Of a stretch of DNA of 64,000 nt, positions 36,719 through 45,436 are shown piece after piece. Position 1 is the stretch's first letter. Every line of letters starts with the position of its first letter. Below the pieces are notes generated by a model, which was not told the origin of the DNA, did no database searches, and saw only the letters and a list, made by a program, of their open reading frames with translations. Made by a program: the position numbers and the translations under genes. This DNA comes from JBLNDJ01 sp050261515 (GTDB lineage Bacteria > Acidobacteriota > Terriglobia > Bryobacterales > Bryobacteraceae), in assembly GCA_050261515.1 (NCBI GenBank), contig JBLNDJ010000058.1, positions 62,001 through 126,000 of the forward strand. The letters run 5' to 3'.

Positions 36719-37036
36719 ATGGCTTGGGTGTTCCTGCTTACCGCCGGCTTACTGGAGGTCGTCTGGGCGTTCACGATGAAGCTCTCCGAAGGCTTCACGC
36801 GCGTCTGGCCGGCGGTCTTGACGATAGTCACTATGCTGGCGAGCTTTGGCCTGCTGTCGATGTCCATGAAGACGTTGCCGCTCGGCACGGCTTATGCGGT
36901 CTGGACGGGTATCGGCACGGTCGGCGCCTTTGTTGTCGGTGTAGTCGTCCTCGGCGAGCCTCTGACGATGGGCCGAGTCGTTGCCGCCGCGCTCATTCTG
37001 GCCGGCCTGATCGTGGCAAAGCTGTCGGCCGCCTGA
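36719..37036 (+). CDS. gdx: SMR-family guanidinium exporter (SugE/Gdx type)
   Basis: A 105-residue small multidrug resistance protein with four helices. Helix 1 has the essential membrane glutamate in GLLEVVWAF and is followed by KLSEGFTRVWPA, the signature of the Gdx (formerly SugE) branch, which exports guanidinium in exchange for protons as an antiparallel dimer. The later LGEPLTMGRVVAAALILAG is usual for SMR. AGGAGG lies six bases before the ATG and can be masked by an upstream hairpin. Confidence 0.9.
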   Translation: MAWVFLLTAGLLEVVWAFTMKLSEGFTRVWPAVLTIVTMLASFGLLSMSMKTLPLGTAYAVWTGIGTVGAFVVGVVVLGEPLTMGRVVAAALILAGLIVAKLSAA

Positions 37037-37054
37037 GGCGCATCTCGCGAAACG

Positions 37055-37264
37055 CTACTCGCTTCGCGCGTCCTTCCATTCCTCCCACCACGCCATCTGG
37101 ATCGCTTCGAGCTTGCCCTCGGTCGAGCCCGCCGGGTCGCCGTCAAAGCCCTTCAGCCCGGTGACCTTCTTATGCAGATCCGTGAACCTCACGCGCAGCG
37201 GGTCCTCGTCCGGGTACTTCTCGAACAGCGCCAGCGCGATGTCCTCGGCGTCCTCCCAGGTCAC
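37055..37264 (-). CDS. iscX: Iron-sulfur assembly protein IscX
   Basis: A 69-residue acidic protein. WEDAEDIALALFEKYPDEDP and VRFTDLHKKV match IscX, a regulator that binds the cysteine desulfurase and iron. The C-terminus (GKLEAIQMAWWEEW) is also typical. Its ATG overlaps the hscA stop (ATGA). It is the last gene of the isc operon. Confidence 0.94.
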   Translation of the reverse strand: MTWEDAEDIALALFEKYPDEDPLRVRFTDLHKKVTGLKGFDGDPAGSTEGKLEAIQMAWWEEWKDARSE

Positions 37265-39111
37265 AGCTTCGTCCCTTTGAGCGCAGTCCGCAGGGCCGTG
37301 TTCATCATCAGTTCGGCCAGCCGCGTCGTCGCCTGGTTCAGCTTGTCGATATGGGCGCGAATCAGCGCGTGGTCGTCGGCGTGGTAGACCATGAGCAGTT
37401 CGTTGAGCGCCTGGTCGATCGCGGCCTGCTCCCCGGGCGTGATCTCGCCCCAGGCCTCGTGCCGCTTCGCTTTTTCGACCGCGCCGAGGATCGTATCGGC
37501 CTCCGTCCGCGCCTCCCTTACCTGCCGCTCGCGGACGTCCTCCTCCGCCAGATCGTACGACTCCTGGATCATCGCCTCGACCTGCTCGTCCGTCAACCCG
37601 TAGGACGGCTTCACCTCGACCGAATGCTCCCTACCGGTCCGCACGTCGCGCGCCGTGACGCTCAGAATCCCGTTGGCGTCAATCAGGAACTTTACCTCGA
37701 TGCGCGCCGCCCCGGCCGGAAGCGGTTCGATGTCCTTCAGGTCGAACCGCGCCAGGCTCCGGCAATCCTTAGCCAGTTCGCGCTCGCCCTGAAGCACGTG
37801 GATCAAAACGTTGCGCTGCCCGTCCACCGCGGTCGTGAACACCTCGCTCGCCGCGGCCGGAATGGTCGAGTTGCGCGGAATCAGCGTCGAAACGATCCCG
37901 CCCATGATCTCGATCCCCAGCGACAGCGGCGTCACGTCGAGCAGCAGCTTGTCCTCGACCGCGCCGGTCAGAATCCCCGCCTGCACCGCGGCGCCGAGCG
38001 CGACCACCTCGTCCGGATTCAGCTCCGTGTGCGGCCGCGCGCGGAACAGCGCCTCGACCGCCTGCCGCACCAGCGGAATGCGCGTCGAGCCGCCCACGAG
38101 CACGACCTCGTCGATCTGCTCCGGCGTCACGCCCGCATCCTTGAGGCAGTTGCGGCACGGCTGCAACGTGCGGTCCACGATGTCGCGGATCAACCCCTCG
38201 AACTGCTCGCGCGTGATCTCGCGCTGATATTTGCGGCCCCGGTAAGAGACCCCGATTGATGTTGCCGGAGCGAACGACAGCCGCTCCTTGGCGTCGATCA
38301 CGGCGCGGCGCAGGGTCTGGACAAGCGACCCGTCCCCCGCCGGGTCGATGCCCCACTCCGTCGCGACGTCTTCAAGCGCGATCCGGAGCAGCCGGTTGTC
38401 GATATCGTCCCCGCCCAGGTGCGTGTCGCCGTTGGTGGCGAGCACCTCGAAGATGCCCTCACGCAGCTTCAGAATCGAGATATCGAACGTGCCGCCGCCC
38501 AGGTCATATACCGCCACGACCCCGTTTTCGCGCTTGTCGAGCCCGTAAGCGAGCGCCGCCGCGGTCGGCTCATTCACCAACCGCAGCACCTCGAGCCCCG
38601 CGATGCGCCCGGCGTCCTTGGTCGCCTGCCGCTGCGCGTCGTTGAAATACGCGGGCACCGTGATGACGGCCTGCGTTACCGGCTTCCCCAGATGCGCCTC
38701 GGCGTTCTTCTTGAGCTGCACGAGAATGAATGCGGAAATTTCGGGCGGCGTGAACGCGCGGCCGCCCAGCTCGAGCCGGATCACGGATTCGCTCCCCGGA
38801 GCGATGTTGAACGGGAACAGCTTGCGCTCCTCTTCAACATCCGCCGCGCCTCGGCCCATGAGGCGCTTCACGGAGTAGACCGCGCGCGACGGGTCGTCGA
38901 TCAGCATGCGCCGCGCCGAGGCGCCCACGACCATCTCGCCCTCCGGCGACCGGTAAACGACGCTCGGCACGAGCTTCTCGCCGGCGGCGTCCGGGATCAC
39001 GCGCGGCCCCGTCAGGTCCATGAACGCGGCCAGGCTGTTCGTCGTGCCGAGGTCGATCCCGACCACGGGGGCGGCTTGCGCGCCGAAATCGATATCCAGG
39101 AACTCAGGCAT
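37261..39111 (-). CDS. hscA: Hsp70-type chaperone HscA
   Basis: A 616-residue specialised Hsp70 that helps IscU release its cluster. It has the nucleotide-binding start VVGIDLGTTNSLAAFM, VNEPTAAALAYGLD and YDLGGGTFDIS, and the substrate domain beginning LLLDVTPLSLGIEIMGG. The position between hscB and iscX distinguishes it from DnaK. The ATG at 39111 is four bases after the hscB stop. Confidence 0.95.
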   Translation of the reverse strand: MPEFLDIDFGAQAAPVVGIDLGTTNSLAAFMDLTGPRVIPDAAGEKLVPSVVYRSPEGEMVVGASARRMLIDDPSRAVYSVKRLMGRGAADVEEERKLFPFNIAPGSESVIRLELGGRAFTPPEISAFILVQLKKNAEAHLGKPVTQAVITVPAYFNDAQRQATKDAGRIAGLEVLRLVNEPTAAALAYGLDKRENGVVAVYDLGGGTFDISILKLREGIFEVLATNGDTHLGGDDIDNRLLRIALEDVATEWGIDPAGDGSLVQTLRRAVIDAKERLSFAPATSIGVSYRGRKYQREITREQFEGLIRDIVDRTLQPCRNCLKDAGVTPEQIDEVVLVGGSTRIPLVRQAVEALFRARPHTELNPDEVVALGAAVQAGILTGAVEDKLLLDVTPLSLGIEIMGGIVSTLIPRNSTIPAAASEVFTTAVDGQRNVLIHVLQGERELAKDCRSLARFDLKDIEPLPAGAARIEVKFLIDANGILSVTARDVRTGREHSVEVKPSYGLTDEQVEAMIQESYDLAEEDVRERQVREARTEADTILGAVEKAKRHEAWGEITPGEQAAIDQALNELLMVYHADDHALIRAHIDKLNQATTRLAELMMNTALRTALKGTKL

Positions 39112-39115
39112 GGGA

Positions 39116-39646
39116 TTACGGCACCAGGACGCCGTCCATCTGCGACAGCGTCTTCGCCAGAAACCGCCGGCGCGTGAGCAGCGCGCGCAGCTCGCCGAGC
39201 GCGGTCCGATCGCCCCGGTCGTACCGCATCGAGAGCGTGTCGATATCCGCATCGGCCTCGGTCAGCAGCGTCAGAAACCGGCGCCACGCGGCCTCGAGCT
39301 GCGGACGCGCTTCCTCGTGCCCGGCCTTCACTTCGTCGAGCGCCTCGTTCAGCTCGAAAACCTCACTGAGCAGATCGGGCGGAACGTCGTTCGATTCCGG
39401 ATCCGCGATGCCCTCGCGCCTCAGCACATACTCCACGCGAGCGATCGGATTCGACAGCGTCCGGTACGCCTCGTTCAGCACCGCCGACGCCTGAACGGAC
39501 TGCTCGCGCTCGGCCGGCGTCGCGCGCACAAATCTGTCCGGATGCAGCTTGCGGCTGAGTGTGTAAAACCGCTGCTCGAGATCGAAGGCGTCGAGCGACA
39601 GCCTGGGCTCGAGCCCGAACAACGTGAAATAATCCGGCGTTTTCAT
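39116..39646 (-). CDS. hscB: J-domain co-chaperone HscB
   Basis: A 176-residue co-chaperone. The J-domain (about 1-75) starts TPDYFTLFGLEPRLSLDAF and has the HPD tripeptide in KLHPDRF; the C-terminal three-helix domain has the hydrophobic patch that binds IscU. It stimulates HscA ATPase. The ATG shares one base with the iscA stop (TGATG). Longer in-frame starts add a tail unlike the family. Confidence 0.95.
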   Translation of the reverse strand: MKTPDYFTLFGLEPRLSLDAFDLEQRFYTLSRKLHPDRFVRATPAEREQSVQASAVLNEAYRTLSNPIARVEYVLRREGIADPESNDVPPDLLSEVFELNEALDEVKAGHEEARPQLEAAWRRFLTLLTEADADIDTLSMRYDRGDRTALGELRALLTRRRFLAKTLSQMDGVLVP

Positions 39647-39969
39647 CACGCGGAAAACGACGTGCCGCACCCGCAGCTCTTTTTCGCGTTCGGGTTATCG
39701 AACACGAAGCCGGAGTGTATGAGCGACTCGCGGTAGTCGAGCGTCATGCCGTCGAGGTAGATCAGGCTCTTGGGATCGATAAACACCTTCACGCCGTCGT
39801 ATTCGAAAACCTTGTCCTTCGGGCGCTGCTGCGTCTCCAGCTTGAAAAGGTAGCTGAGGCCCGAGCAGCCGCCGCCCTGCACGCCGAGCCGGAGGCCCCC
39901 CTCCGCCACACCATGTTTCGCGAACTGCTCCTTGATCTTAAGGACCGCTTTGGGAGTGACGTTGATCAT
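39646..39969 (-). CDS. iscA: A-type iron-sulfur carrier IscA
   Basis: A 107-residue A-type carrier with the three conserved cysteines in GGGCSGLSY and SCGCGTSF. It carries iron or Fe-S clusters from IscU to targets. The ATG overlaps the iscU stop (ATGA). Confidence 0.96.
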   Translation of the reverse strand: MINVTPKAVLKIKEQFAKHGVAEGGLRLGVQGGGCSGLSYLFKLETQQRPKDKVFEYDGVKVFIDPKSLIYLDGMTLDYRESLIHSGFVFDNPNAKKSCGCGTSFSA

Positions 39970-40346
39970 CTCTTCTTCCTACGATAATCCTCAATCGCCG
40001 CCCGGATCGCGTCCTCCGCCAGCACCGAGCAGTGAATCTTCACCGGCGGCAGGCTCAGCTCGTTCACAATGTCCACGTTGCGGATCTGGAGCGCCTCATC
40101 GATCGTCTTGCCCTTCACCCACTCGGTCGCAAGCGACGAGCTGGCGATCGCGCTGCCGCATCCGAACGTCTTGAACTTGGCCTCTTCGATGACGCCGGTG
40201 TCGTCGTTCACCTTGATCTGCAGCTTCATCACATCGCCGCACTCAGGCGCCCCCACCATGCCCGTGCCGACGCTCGGGTCGGACTTGTCGAGCGAGCCCG
40301 CGTTTCGGGGGTTCGCGTAGTGATCGATCAACTTCTCGGAATACAT
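39966..40346 (-). CDS. iscU: Iron-sulfur scaffold protein IscU
   Basis: A 126-residue scaffold on which clusters are built. The cysteines lie in PECGDVM, FGCGSAIASSS and IHCSVLAEDA, and LPPVK before the third is the binding motif for HscA. The start MYSEKLIDHYANPRN is canonical. Two bases separate it from the iscS stop. Confidence 0.97.
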   Translation of the reverse strand: MYSEKLIDHYANPRNAGSLDKSDPSVGTGMVGAPECGDVMKLQIKVNDDTGVIEEAKFKTFGCGSAIASSSLATEWVKGKTIDEALQIRNVDIVNELSLPPVKIHCSVLAEDAIRAAIEDYRRKKR

Positions 40347-40348
40347 TC

Positions 40349-41563
40349 CTACTCCTTCACCCACTCGACTTTCTTGAGATCGATGCCTTCCTTCGCCATC
40401 TCGTACAGCGGCGACAGCTCGCGCAGCTTCCGCACCACCTCGATTACCCGCGCCGCCACGTAATCGACTTCCTCTTGCGTGGTGAAGCGGCCCAGGCCGA
40501 AGCGGATCGACGTATGCGCAAGGTCGTCGCCCACGCCGAGCGCCTTGAGCACATAGCTCGGCTCGAGCGTGGCCGACGTGCAGGCCGAGCCGCTCGACAC
40601 CGCAACGTCGCTGATACCCATCAGCAGCGACTCGCCCTCGACGTACGCGAAGCTCATGTTCAGGTTGCCCGGAAGCCTGTGCTCCATCGAACCGTTGATG
40701 TAGACTTCGTCCAGTTCGGCCAGCAGGCGGTCTTTCAGGCGGTCGCGCAGGCCCGCCAGGCGCACGGCCTCCTCCGCCATCTCGCGCTCGCAAATAGCGC
40801 AGGCTTCGCCCAGCCCCACGATGCCCGGCACGTTCAGCGTGCCCGAGCGCATCCCGCGCTCGTGCCCGCCGCCGTCCATCTGCGCCGTAAGCTGCACGCG
40901 CGGATTCTTCCGCCTCACATAGAGCGCGCCGATGCCCTTGGGCCCGTACATTTTGTGCGCGCTGATCGACATCAGGTCGATGTTGTCGGCATCGACATTC
41001 ACCGGCACCTTGCCCACCGCCTGCGTCGCGTCGGTGTGGAACAGCACGCCGCGCTCCCGCGCAATCCGCCCTATCTCCCGGACCGGCTGGAGCACGCCGA
41101 TCTCGTTGTTCGCCAGCATGACGCTGATCAGGATCGTCTTCGGCGTGATGGCCGCGCGCAGCGCCTCCAGGTCTACCAGCCCGTCCTTCCCGATCGGCGT
41201 GTAAGTAATGTCGTACCCGCGCTTCTGGAGCTTCTTGCAGGTATCGAGCACGGCCTTGTGTTCGGTGGCAACCGTGATGATGTGGTTGCCGCGCTCGGCG
41301 TACATCTCCGCCACGCCTTTGATGGCCAGGTTGTCGGATTCGGTCGCGCCGCTCGTGAACACGATCTCCTTCTGCGTCGCGCCGATCAAAGACGCAATCT
41401 GCTTGCGCGCCCGCTCGACCGCATGCTCGGCATCCCATCCGTAAGCGTGGTTGCGGCTCGCCGCATTGCCGAACTTCTCGCCGAAGTACGGCAGCATCGC
41501 CTCGAGCACGCGCGGATCCACCGGCGTGGTGGCGTGGTAGTCCATGTAAATCGGCTTCTTCAT
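40349..41563 (-). CDS. iscS: Cysteine desulfurase IscS
   Basis: A 404-residue PLP enzyme that removes sulfur from cysteine as a persulfide. The PLP lysine is in SISAHKMYGPKG, the mobile cysteine in SSGSACTSATLEPSYVL, and the start MKKPIYMDYHATTPVDPRVL is the family pattern. The long cysteine loop marks it as IscS rather than SufS. The ATG overlaps the iscR stop (ATGA). Confidence 0.97.
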   Translation of the reverse strand: MKKPIYMDYHATTPVDPRVLEAMLPYFGEKFGNAASRNHAYGWDAEHAVERARKQIASLIGATQKEIVFTSGATESDNLAIKGVAEMYAERGNHIITVATEHKAVLDTCKKLQKRGYDITYTPIGKDGLVDLEALRAAITPKTILISVMLANNEIGVLQPVREIGRIARERGVLFHTDATQAVGKVPVNVDADNIDLMSISAHKMYGPKGIGALYVRRKNPRVQLTAQMDGGGHERGMRSGTLNVPGIVGLGEACAICEREMAEEAVRLAGLRDRLKDRLLAELDEVYINGSMEHRLPGNLNMSFAYVEGESLLMGISDVAVSSGSACTSATLEPSYVLKALGVGDDLAHTSIRFGLGRFTTQEEVDYVAARVIEVVRKLRELSPLYEMAKEGIDLKKVEWVKE

Positions 41564-42000
41564 AGCGTTTTCAGAATGGTTAGCTCGCCCGGCTGCGCAG
41601 CCGCATCCTGCGCGATTTCCAAAATGCTGATGTTCTCGAGCAGGTTCAGAATGCCTTCGTGGATTCTCCGCAGCGGCTCCCGCACGCTGCACGTCCCCGA
41701 CTGGTAGCACTTCCCGTGCTGCGTGAAGCACGAAGTCAGAATGATGGGCCCATCGATGGTGCGGATCGCCTCGAGCGCGCTGATCTCGCGCGGCTCCCGC
41801 GCCAGGCGGTAGCCGCCGTTGGTCCCGTGCGCCGCAACCAGCAGCCCGCCGCGCGCCAGTTTCTGCAAGACCTTCGCCAGCAGAGGCAGCGGGATGCCGT
41901 AGCTCGCGGCGATTTCCTTCGCGCTGGCGCAGCCGTGATTGAGCGCCAGGTGCCGCAGCGCGATCAGCCCGTAGTCGGCCTTCTTGGTGAGCTTCAGCAT
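41560..42000 (-). CDS. iscR: Rrf2-family iron-sulfur regulator IscR
   Basis: A 146-residue Rrf2-type winged-helix regulator. The DNA-binding part starts MLKLTKKADYGLIALRHLAL, and the three cluster cysteines are in CFTQHGKCYQSGTC (about 90-105). IscR senses cluster supply and represses its own operon in E. coli. It is the first gene of the operon. The start at 42000 is canonical for the family, but the predicted leader has no classical ribosome site and is filled by a palindrome. Confidence 0.95.
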   Translation of the reverse strand: MLKLTKKADYGLIALRHLALNHGCASAKEIAASYGIPLPLLAKVLQKLARGGLLVAAHGTNGGYRLAREPREISALEAIRTIDGPIILTSCFTQHGKCYQSGTCSVREPLRRIHEGILNLLENISILEIAQDAAAQPGELTILKTL

Positions 42001-42002
42001 AT

Positions 42003-42019
42003 CGGACCAAACGAGTCCG
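42003..42019. promoter_or_regulatory. Palindromic operator at iscR, IscR type-1-like
   Basis: Read on the minus strand, CGGACTCGTTTGGTCCG is a perfect CGGAC-N7-GTCCG palindrome. Its GAC(T) to GTC spacing and AT-rich flanks resemble the IscR type-1 site. It lies three bases before the iscR ATG and just past the predicted start site, where bound protein would block early transcription. Confidence 0.55.
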
Positions 42020-42025
42020 TAATCC

Positions 42026-42054
42026 AATTTACTCCTCGCGCGCACCCCTGTCAA
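42026..42054 (-). promoter_or_regulatory. Promoter of the isc operon
   Basis: On the minus strand a perfect TTGACA (42054-42049) is followed after exactly 17 bases by TAAATT (42031-42026), four of six matches to TATAAT. The start site is predicted near 42020, leaving a leader of about 20 bases before iscR. Confidence 0.7.
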
Positions 42055-42165
42055 ATCACAAAGTAGCGCGTTTTGATGAGGTTGCGCGATATACGACTGG
42101 TTCGGTCCGCAAGTCCTGCAATCTCGGACCTTTTCGGTCGCGGCAAGGGCTACGATGGTCGCAGA

Positions 42166-42885
42166 ATGATCCGCGTCGGAACCTCCGGCTGGCATTACAA
42201 CCACTGGCGCGGGCCGTTCTACCCCGAAAAGCTCCCCGCCGCAAAAATGCTCGAATTCTACGCCAGGCACTTCGACACGGTCGAAATCAACAACTCCTTC
42301 TACCGCCTACCCACAGAAAAGGCTCTCGAAGAGTGGAAGGCCACCGTCCCTGCCGGCTTCTTGTTCGCCATGAAGGCGAGCCGCTACATCACCCACATGA
42401 AGAAGCTCAAGGACGCCGGGGACAGCTTCCGGAAGTTCTTCGACGCCGCCGCCGTGCTGGGGAAGAAGCTGGGCCCGATCCTCTTCCAGTTGCCTCCGCA
42501 CTGGGGACCGGACCCCTCGCGCCTCGACGAATTTCTGAGCGGCCTGCCGCGGCGGCTGCGCTACGCCTTCGAACTGCGCGACCCATCCTGGTTCAATCCG
42601 GAGATCGAGGCCATCCTGCGAAAGCACCGGGCCGCATTCTGCGTTTACGATTTCGACCGGCGGCAGTCGCCCGCGACCGTCACAGCGGATTTCGTCTATG
42701 TGCGGCTGCACGGCCCGGAAGGCAAGTACGCCGGGAGCTACGGAACTCCCGCGCTCAAGGAATGGGCCCGCCGCATCGCCGCCTGGAGTACCGGCGGCAA
42801 GGACGTCTACTGTTACTTCGATAACGATCAGGCCGGGCACGCCGCGACCGACGCGCTCAGGCTTCGAAGCCTCACCGGTTCCTGA
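42166..42885 (+). CDS. DUF72 (YecE-like) protein
   Basis: A 239-residue TIM-barrel-like protein of the DUF72 family. Signature parts are IRVGTSGWHYNHWRG at the start, FDTVEINNSFYRLP, FAMKASRYITHMKKL and VYVRLHGPEGKYAGSY. The molecular function is not established. It diverges from iscR; upstream in-frame ATGs are less likely because MIRVGTSGW is the usual start. Confidence 0.92.
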   Translation: MIRVGTSGWHYNHWRGPFYPEKLPAAKMLEFYARHFDTVEINNSFYRLPTEKALEEWKATVPAGFLFAMKASRYITHMKKLKDAGDSFRKFFDAAAVLGKKLGPILFQLPPHWGPDPSRLDEFLSGLPRRLRYAFELRDPSWFNPEIEAILRKHRAAFCVYDFDRRQSPATVTADFVYVRLHGPEGKYAGSYGTPALKEWARRIAAWSTGGKDVYCYFDNDQAGHAATDALRLRSLTGS

Positions 42886-42953
42886 CCCGTGCGGGCGCAG
42901 GTAACCGCAGCAAGACACCCGCGCGTCCCGGACTGCGGTTACCACCCCGCGCT

Positions 42954-43229
42954 TCAAACTCGCGTTGCGGTTCGTGTACTTCGGTTGCGGACGATCAAGC
43001 GGTAAATGAACAGGAGCACGAGGGCCCCGACCAGCGACATGATGAACCCGGCCCCTTGCCCTGCCTGGTACCAGCCGAACGCCCTGCCGATGTATCCGCC
43101 CAGCAAAGACCCCGCGATGCCCAGCAACATCGTGACGATGATGCCGCCGGGATCCCGCCCGGGCATAATCAGCTTGGCAAGCGCGCCGATGATTAGCCCA
43201 ATCAGGCACATCCACAGAAAATGGAACAT
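42954..43229 (-). CDS. YeaQ/GlsB-family (transglycosylase-associated) membrane protein
   Basis: A 91-residue three-helix membrane protein. It has IGLIIGALAKLIMPGRDPGG and the glycine-rich ILGIAGSLLGGYIGR-like segment, typical of the YeaQ/YmgE/GlsB group. Members are often stress-induced; the role is unclear. Single gene with its own gap on both sides. Confidence 0.9.
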   Translation of the reverse strand: MFHFLWMCLIGLIIGALAKLIMPGRDPGGIIVTMLLGIAGSLLGGYIGRAFGWYQAGQGAGFIMSLVGALVLLFIYRLIVRNRSTRTATRV

Positions 43230-43390
43230 CGAAAACCCCTCCTCTTTGTTCCTTGACGTGGGAAAGGCAGACCCGAATGGCGGCCCGGAGCGCCACGCCG
43301 CTCCGGCGCGAAGAGCGCTGTTGTGTACACACCTATAGATGCAAGTGGACGCCGCGCGTTTGCAATCTTTTCTGGCGGCTGGGTGACGAG

Positions 43391-43460
43391 CTTCTAGCTT
43401 CTAACTTCTGTCTTCTGACTGCTGTCTTCGGGCTTCCGGCTTCTGCCTTCCGTCTCCTGG
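43391..43460. repeat. AGCTTC/TTCTG-type dispersed repeat (copy 1)
   Basis: An imperfect run of seven-base units such as CTTCTGA, GCTTCTA and GCTTCCG spans the stop and last 20 codons of the ABC exporter, encoding a Glu/Ser/Arg/Lys-rich tail. Similar runs occur at about 48860-48885, 54605-54635 and 61274-61302. Confidence 0.55.
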
Positions 43461-45256
43461 TCCTTGTACTGCAACTGATACAGCTTCCAGTAGATCCCTC
43501 GCACGGCGAGCAACTCCTGGTGCGTTCCCGTCTCTCGCACCCGCCCCTTGTGCAGGACGAGAATCCGGTCGGCGCGCTGGATTGTCGAGAGCCGGTGCGC
43601 GATCACGATCGACGTACGCCCCTCCACCAGCCGGCTCAACGCCTCGCGCACCCGGTATTCCGTCTCCGTATCGACGCTCGATGTCGCCTCATCCAGAATC
43701 AGGTAGCGCGGGTTGTGCGCCAGCGCGCGCGCGAAACTGATGAGCTGTTTCTGACCCGTCGAGAGTCCGTCGCCCCGTTCGCGCACGGTCTGCGAGAACC
43801 CGTCGGGCAGCGACTCGATGAATTCCAGCAGGTTCACCTGCTCGGCCGCGGCCACCAGGCCGTCGCGCGTGATCCACTCCGTTCCCAGGCGTATGTTGCC
43901 CCCGATGGTGCCGGAGAACAGATGCGGGTCCTGAAGCACCACGCCGAAATGCCGCCGCAGGTCGCGCGGGTCGAACTCGCGCAGATCCGTGCCGCCGATC
44001 CGTATGCTGCCGCGCTGCACGTCGTAAAACCGCAGGATCAGGCTGATGATGGTGGTCTTGCCCGCCCCCGTGTGCCCCACCACCGCGATGGTTTCGCCGG
44101 GCTCGATCGTGAAGCTGACGTCCTGAAGCACCCAATCCTCACCCTTGTAGGCGAACCACACGTGGTCGAACTCAATGCGCGCGCCGCCGGCCGGGAAGGG
44201 CTTCGAGGCGGCCGGGGCCTCGATCGCAACCGGCGTGTCCAGCAAGCCGAAAATGCGCTCGGCCGCGGCCATGGCCGCCTGCAGAATGTTGTACTTTTCG
44301 CTCAGGTCCTGAATCGGCCGGAAGAACCGCATCCCGTACTGGAAGAAGGCCACCAGCACGCCGATCTCCACAACTCCGCCGGCCACACTGCGGCCGCCGT
44401 AAGCCAGAAGCATCGCAAGCGCCAGCATGCCCAGGAACTCGACCACAGGGTAGAACCACCCGTAGGCGACGATGGCGTCCTTGAACGCCTCCATGTGGCG
44501 GCGGTTGATGCGCTCGAACTCCTCGCGGCTCGCCTGCTCGCGGTTGAACAGTTGCAGCACACCGATACCGGTCAGGTGTTCCTGGAGGTACGAATTGATG
44601 CGCGCGATCGCGACGCGTATGCGGCGGTAGCTCTGGGTAGCGCTGCGGCGGAACACGATCGTCGCCACCAGCACGCCCGGCATCACGGCCAGCAGCAGCA
44701 GCGTCATCACCACGTTCAGCTTCAGCAGGATCAGCACCACGAAGCCGAGCATCAGCAGGTCGCCCAGAATCGTCACCAGGCCCGAAGCGAGCAGTTCGTT
44801 GAGGGCATCGACGTCTGTAGTGACGCGCGTCAGCAGCCGCCCGAGCGGCGTGCGGTCGTAGAAGCCGAGGTCGAGGCGCTGAAGGCGCCTCATCAACTCG
44901 CGCCGCAGGTCGAGCATCACCTGCTGGCCCGTCCACTGCATGCAGTACGATCCAGCGAACTCCATCGCGAACGAACCCACGAGGACGATTAGGTAGAGGA
45001 CCGAGAGCTGCGTAATCCCCGTCCATGGATCGTTCGCCAGGTACGGGCCAAGGAAACCGCCGCTGCCGGCCGGCGTGGGGGCGAGGTAGCGGTCCACCGC
45101 GATCTTGGTGAGCAGCGGCCCCAGCACCTGAAGCACCGACTGGATCAGGAGCAGCACCAGCGACAGCGCGACGACCTTCCGGTAAGGCCACAGATAGCGG
45201 AACAGCCGGCCCATCAACCGGCTGTCATATGCCTTGCCAAGGATCTCCTCTTCCAC
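43394..45256 (-). CDS. MsbA-like ABC exporter (fused permease and ATPase)
   Basis: A 620-residue half transporter. Six helices (about 20-320) include the intracellular loop segment LDLGFYDRTPLGRLLTRVTT. The ATPase has Walker A GHTGAGKTT, the signature LSTGQKQL and Walker B YLILDEATSSVD, then the switch AHRLST. It probably dimerises; substrates of the family include lipids and drugs. The last 20 residues come from a repeat run and are likely not functional. Confidence 0.93.
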   Translation of the reverse strand: MEEEILGKAYDSRLMGRLFRYLWPYRKVVALSLVLLLIQSVLQVLGPLLTKIAVDRYLAPTPAGSGGFLGPYLANDPWTGITQLSVLYLIVLVGSFAMEFAGSYCMQWTGQQVMLDLRRELMRRLQRLDLGFYDRTPLGRLLTRVTTDVDALNELLASGLVTILGDLLMLGFVVLILLKLNVVMTLLLLAVMPGVLVATIVFRRSATQSYRRIRVAIARINSYLQEHLTGIGVLQLFNREQASREEFERINRRHMEAFKDAIVAYGWFYPVVEFLGMLALAMLLAYGGRSVAGGVVEIGVLVAFFQYGMRFFRPIQDLSEKYNILQAAMAAAERIFGLLDTPVAIEAPAASKPFPAGGARIEFDHVWFAYKGEDWVLQDVSFTIEPGETIAVVGHTGAGKTTIISLILRFYDVQRGSIRIGGTDLREFDPRDLRRHFGVVLQDPHLFSGTIGGNIRLGTEWITRDGLVAAAEQVNLLEFIESLPDGFSQTVRERGDGLSTGQKQLISFARALAHNPRYLILDEATSSVDTETEYRVREALSRLVEGRTSIVIAHRLSTIQRADRILVLHKGRVRETGTHQELLAVRGIYWKLYQLQYKDQETEGRSRKPEDSSQKTEVRS

Positions 45257-45323
45257 CAGTTACAGGATAGCAGTGAGCCCCCTCCCACCTAAGAAACTCA
45301 CCGCCCGGCCGCTGCGCGGCCTC

Positions 45324-45400
45324 AAGACGCAGAGAGCGCAGAGAAAATCCCGGAATTTCTTTGTGTTGCTTTCCTCTGCGTCCTCTGCGTCTCTGCGGTG
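45324..45400. repeat. Inverted repeat element of the CGCAGAG family
   Basis: The left arm (45324-45346, AAGACGCAGAGAGCGCAGAG core) and right arm (45371-45400, with CTCTGCGTCTCTGCGGTG at its end) are near-perfect reverse complements around a 24-base centre. The 18-base right-end core recurs exactly at 58982-58999. The element fills most of the gap between the ABC exporter and truB. Confidence 0.7.
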
Positions 45401-45436
45401 AATGTGTTCCAGCCGGGGCTGTTACATTGGGTAGGA

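Noticed and set aside
43391..43460. Tandem repeats as a possible CRISPR array
   Set aside because: The units are about seven bases with no spacers, and no cas genes are nearby.
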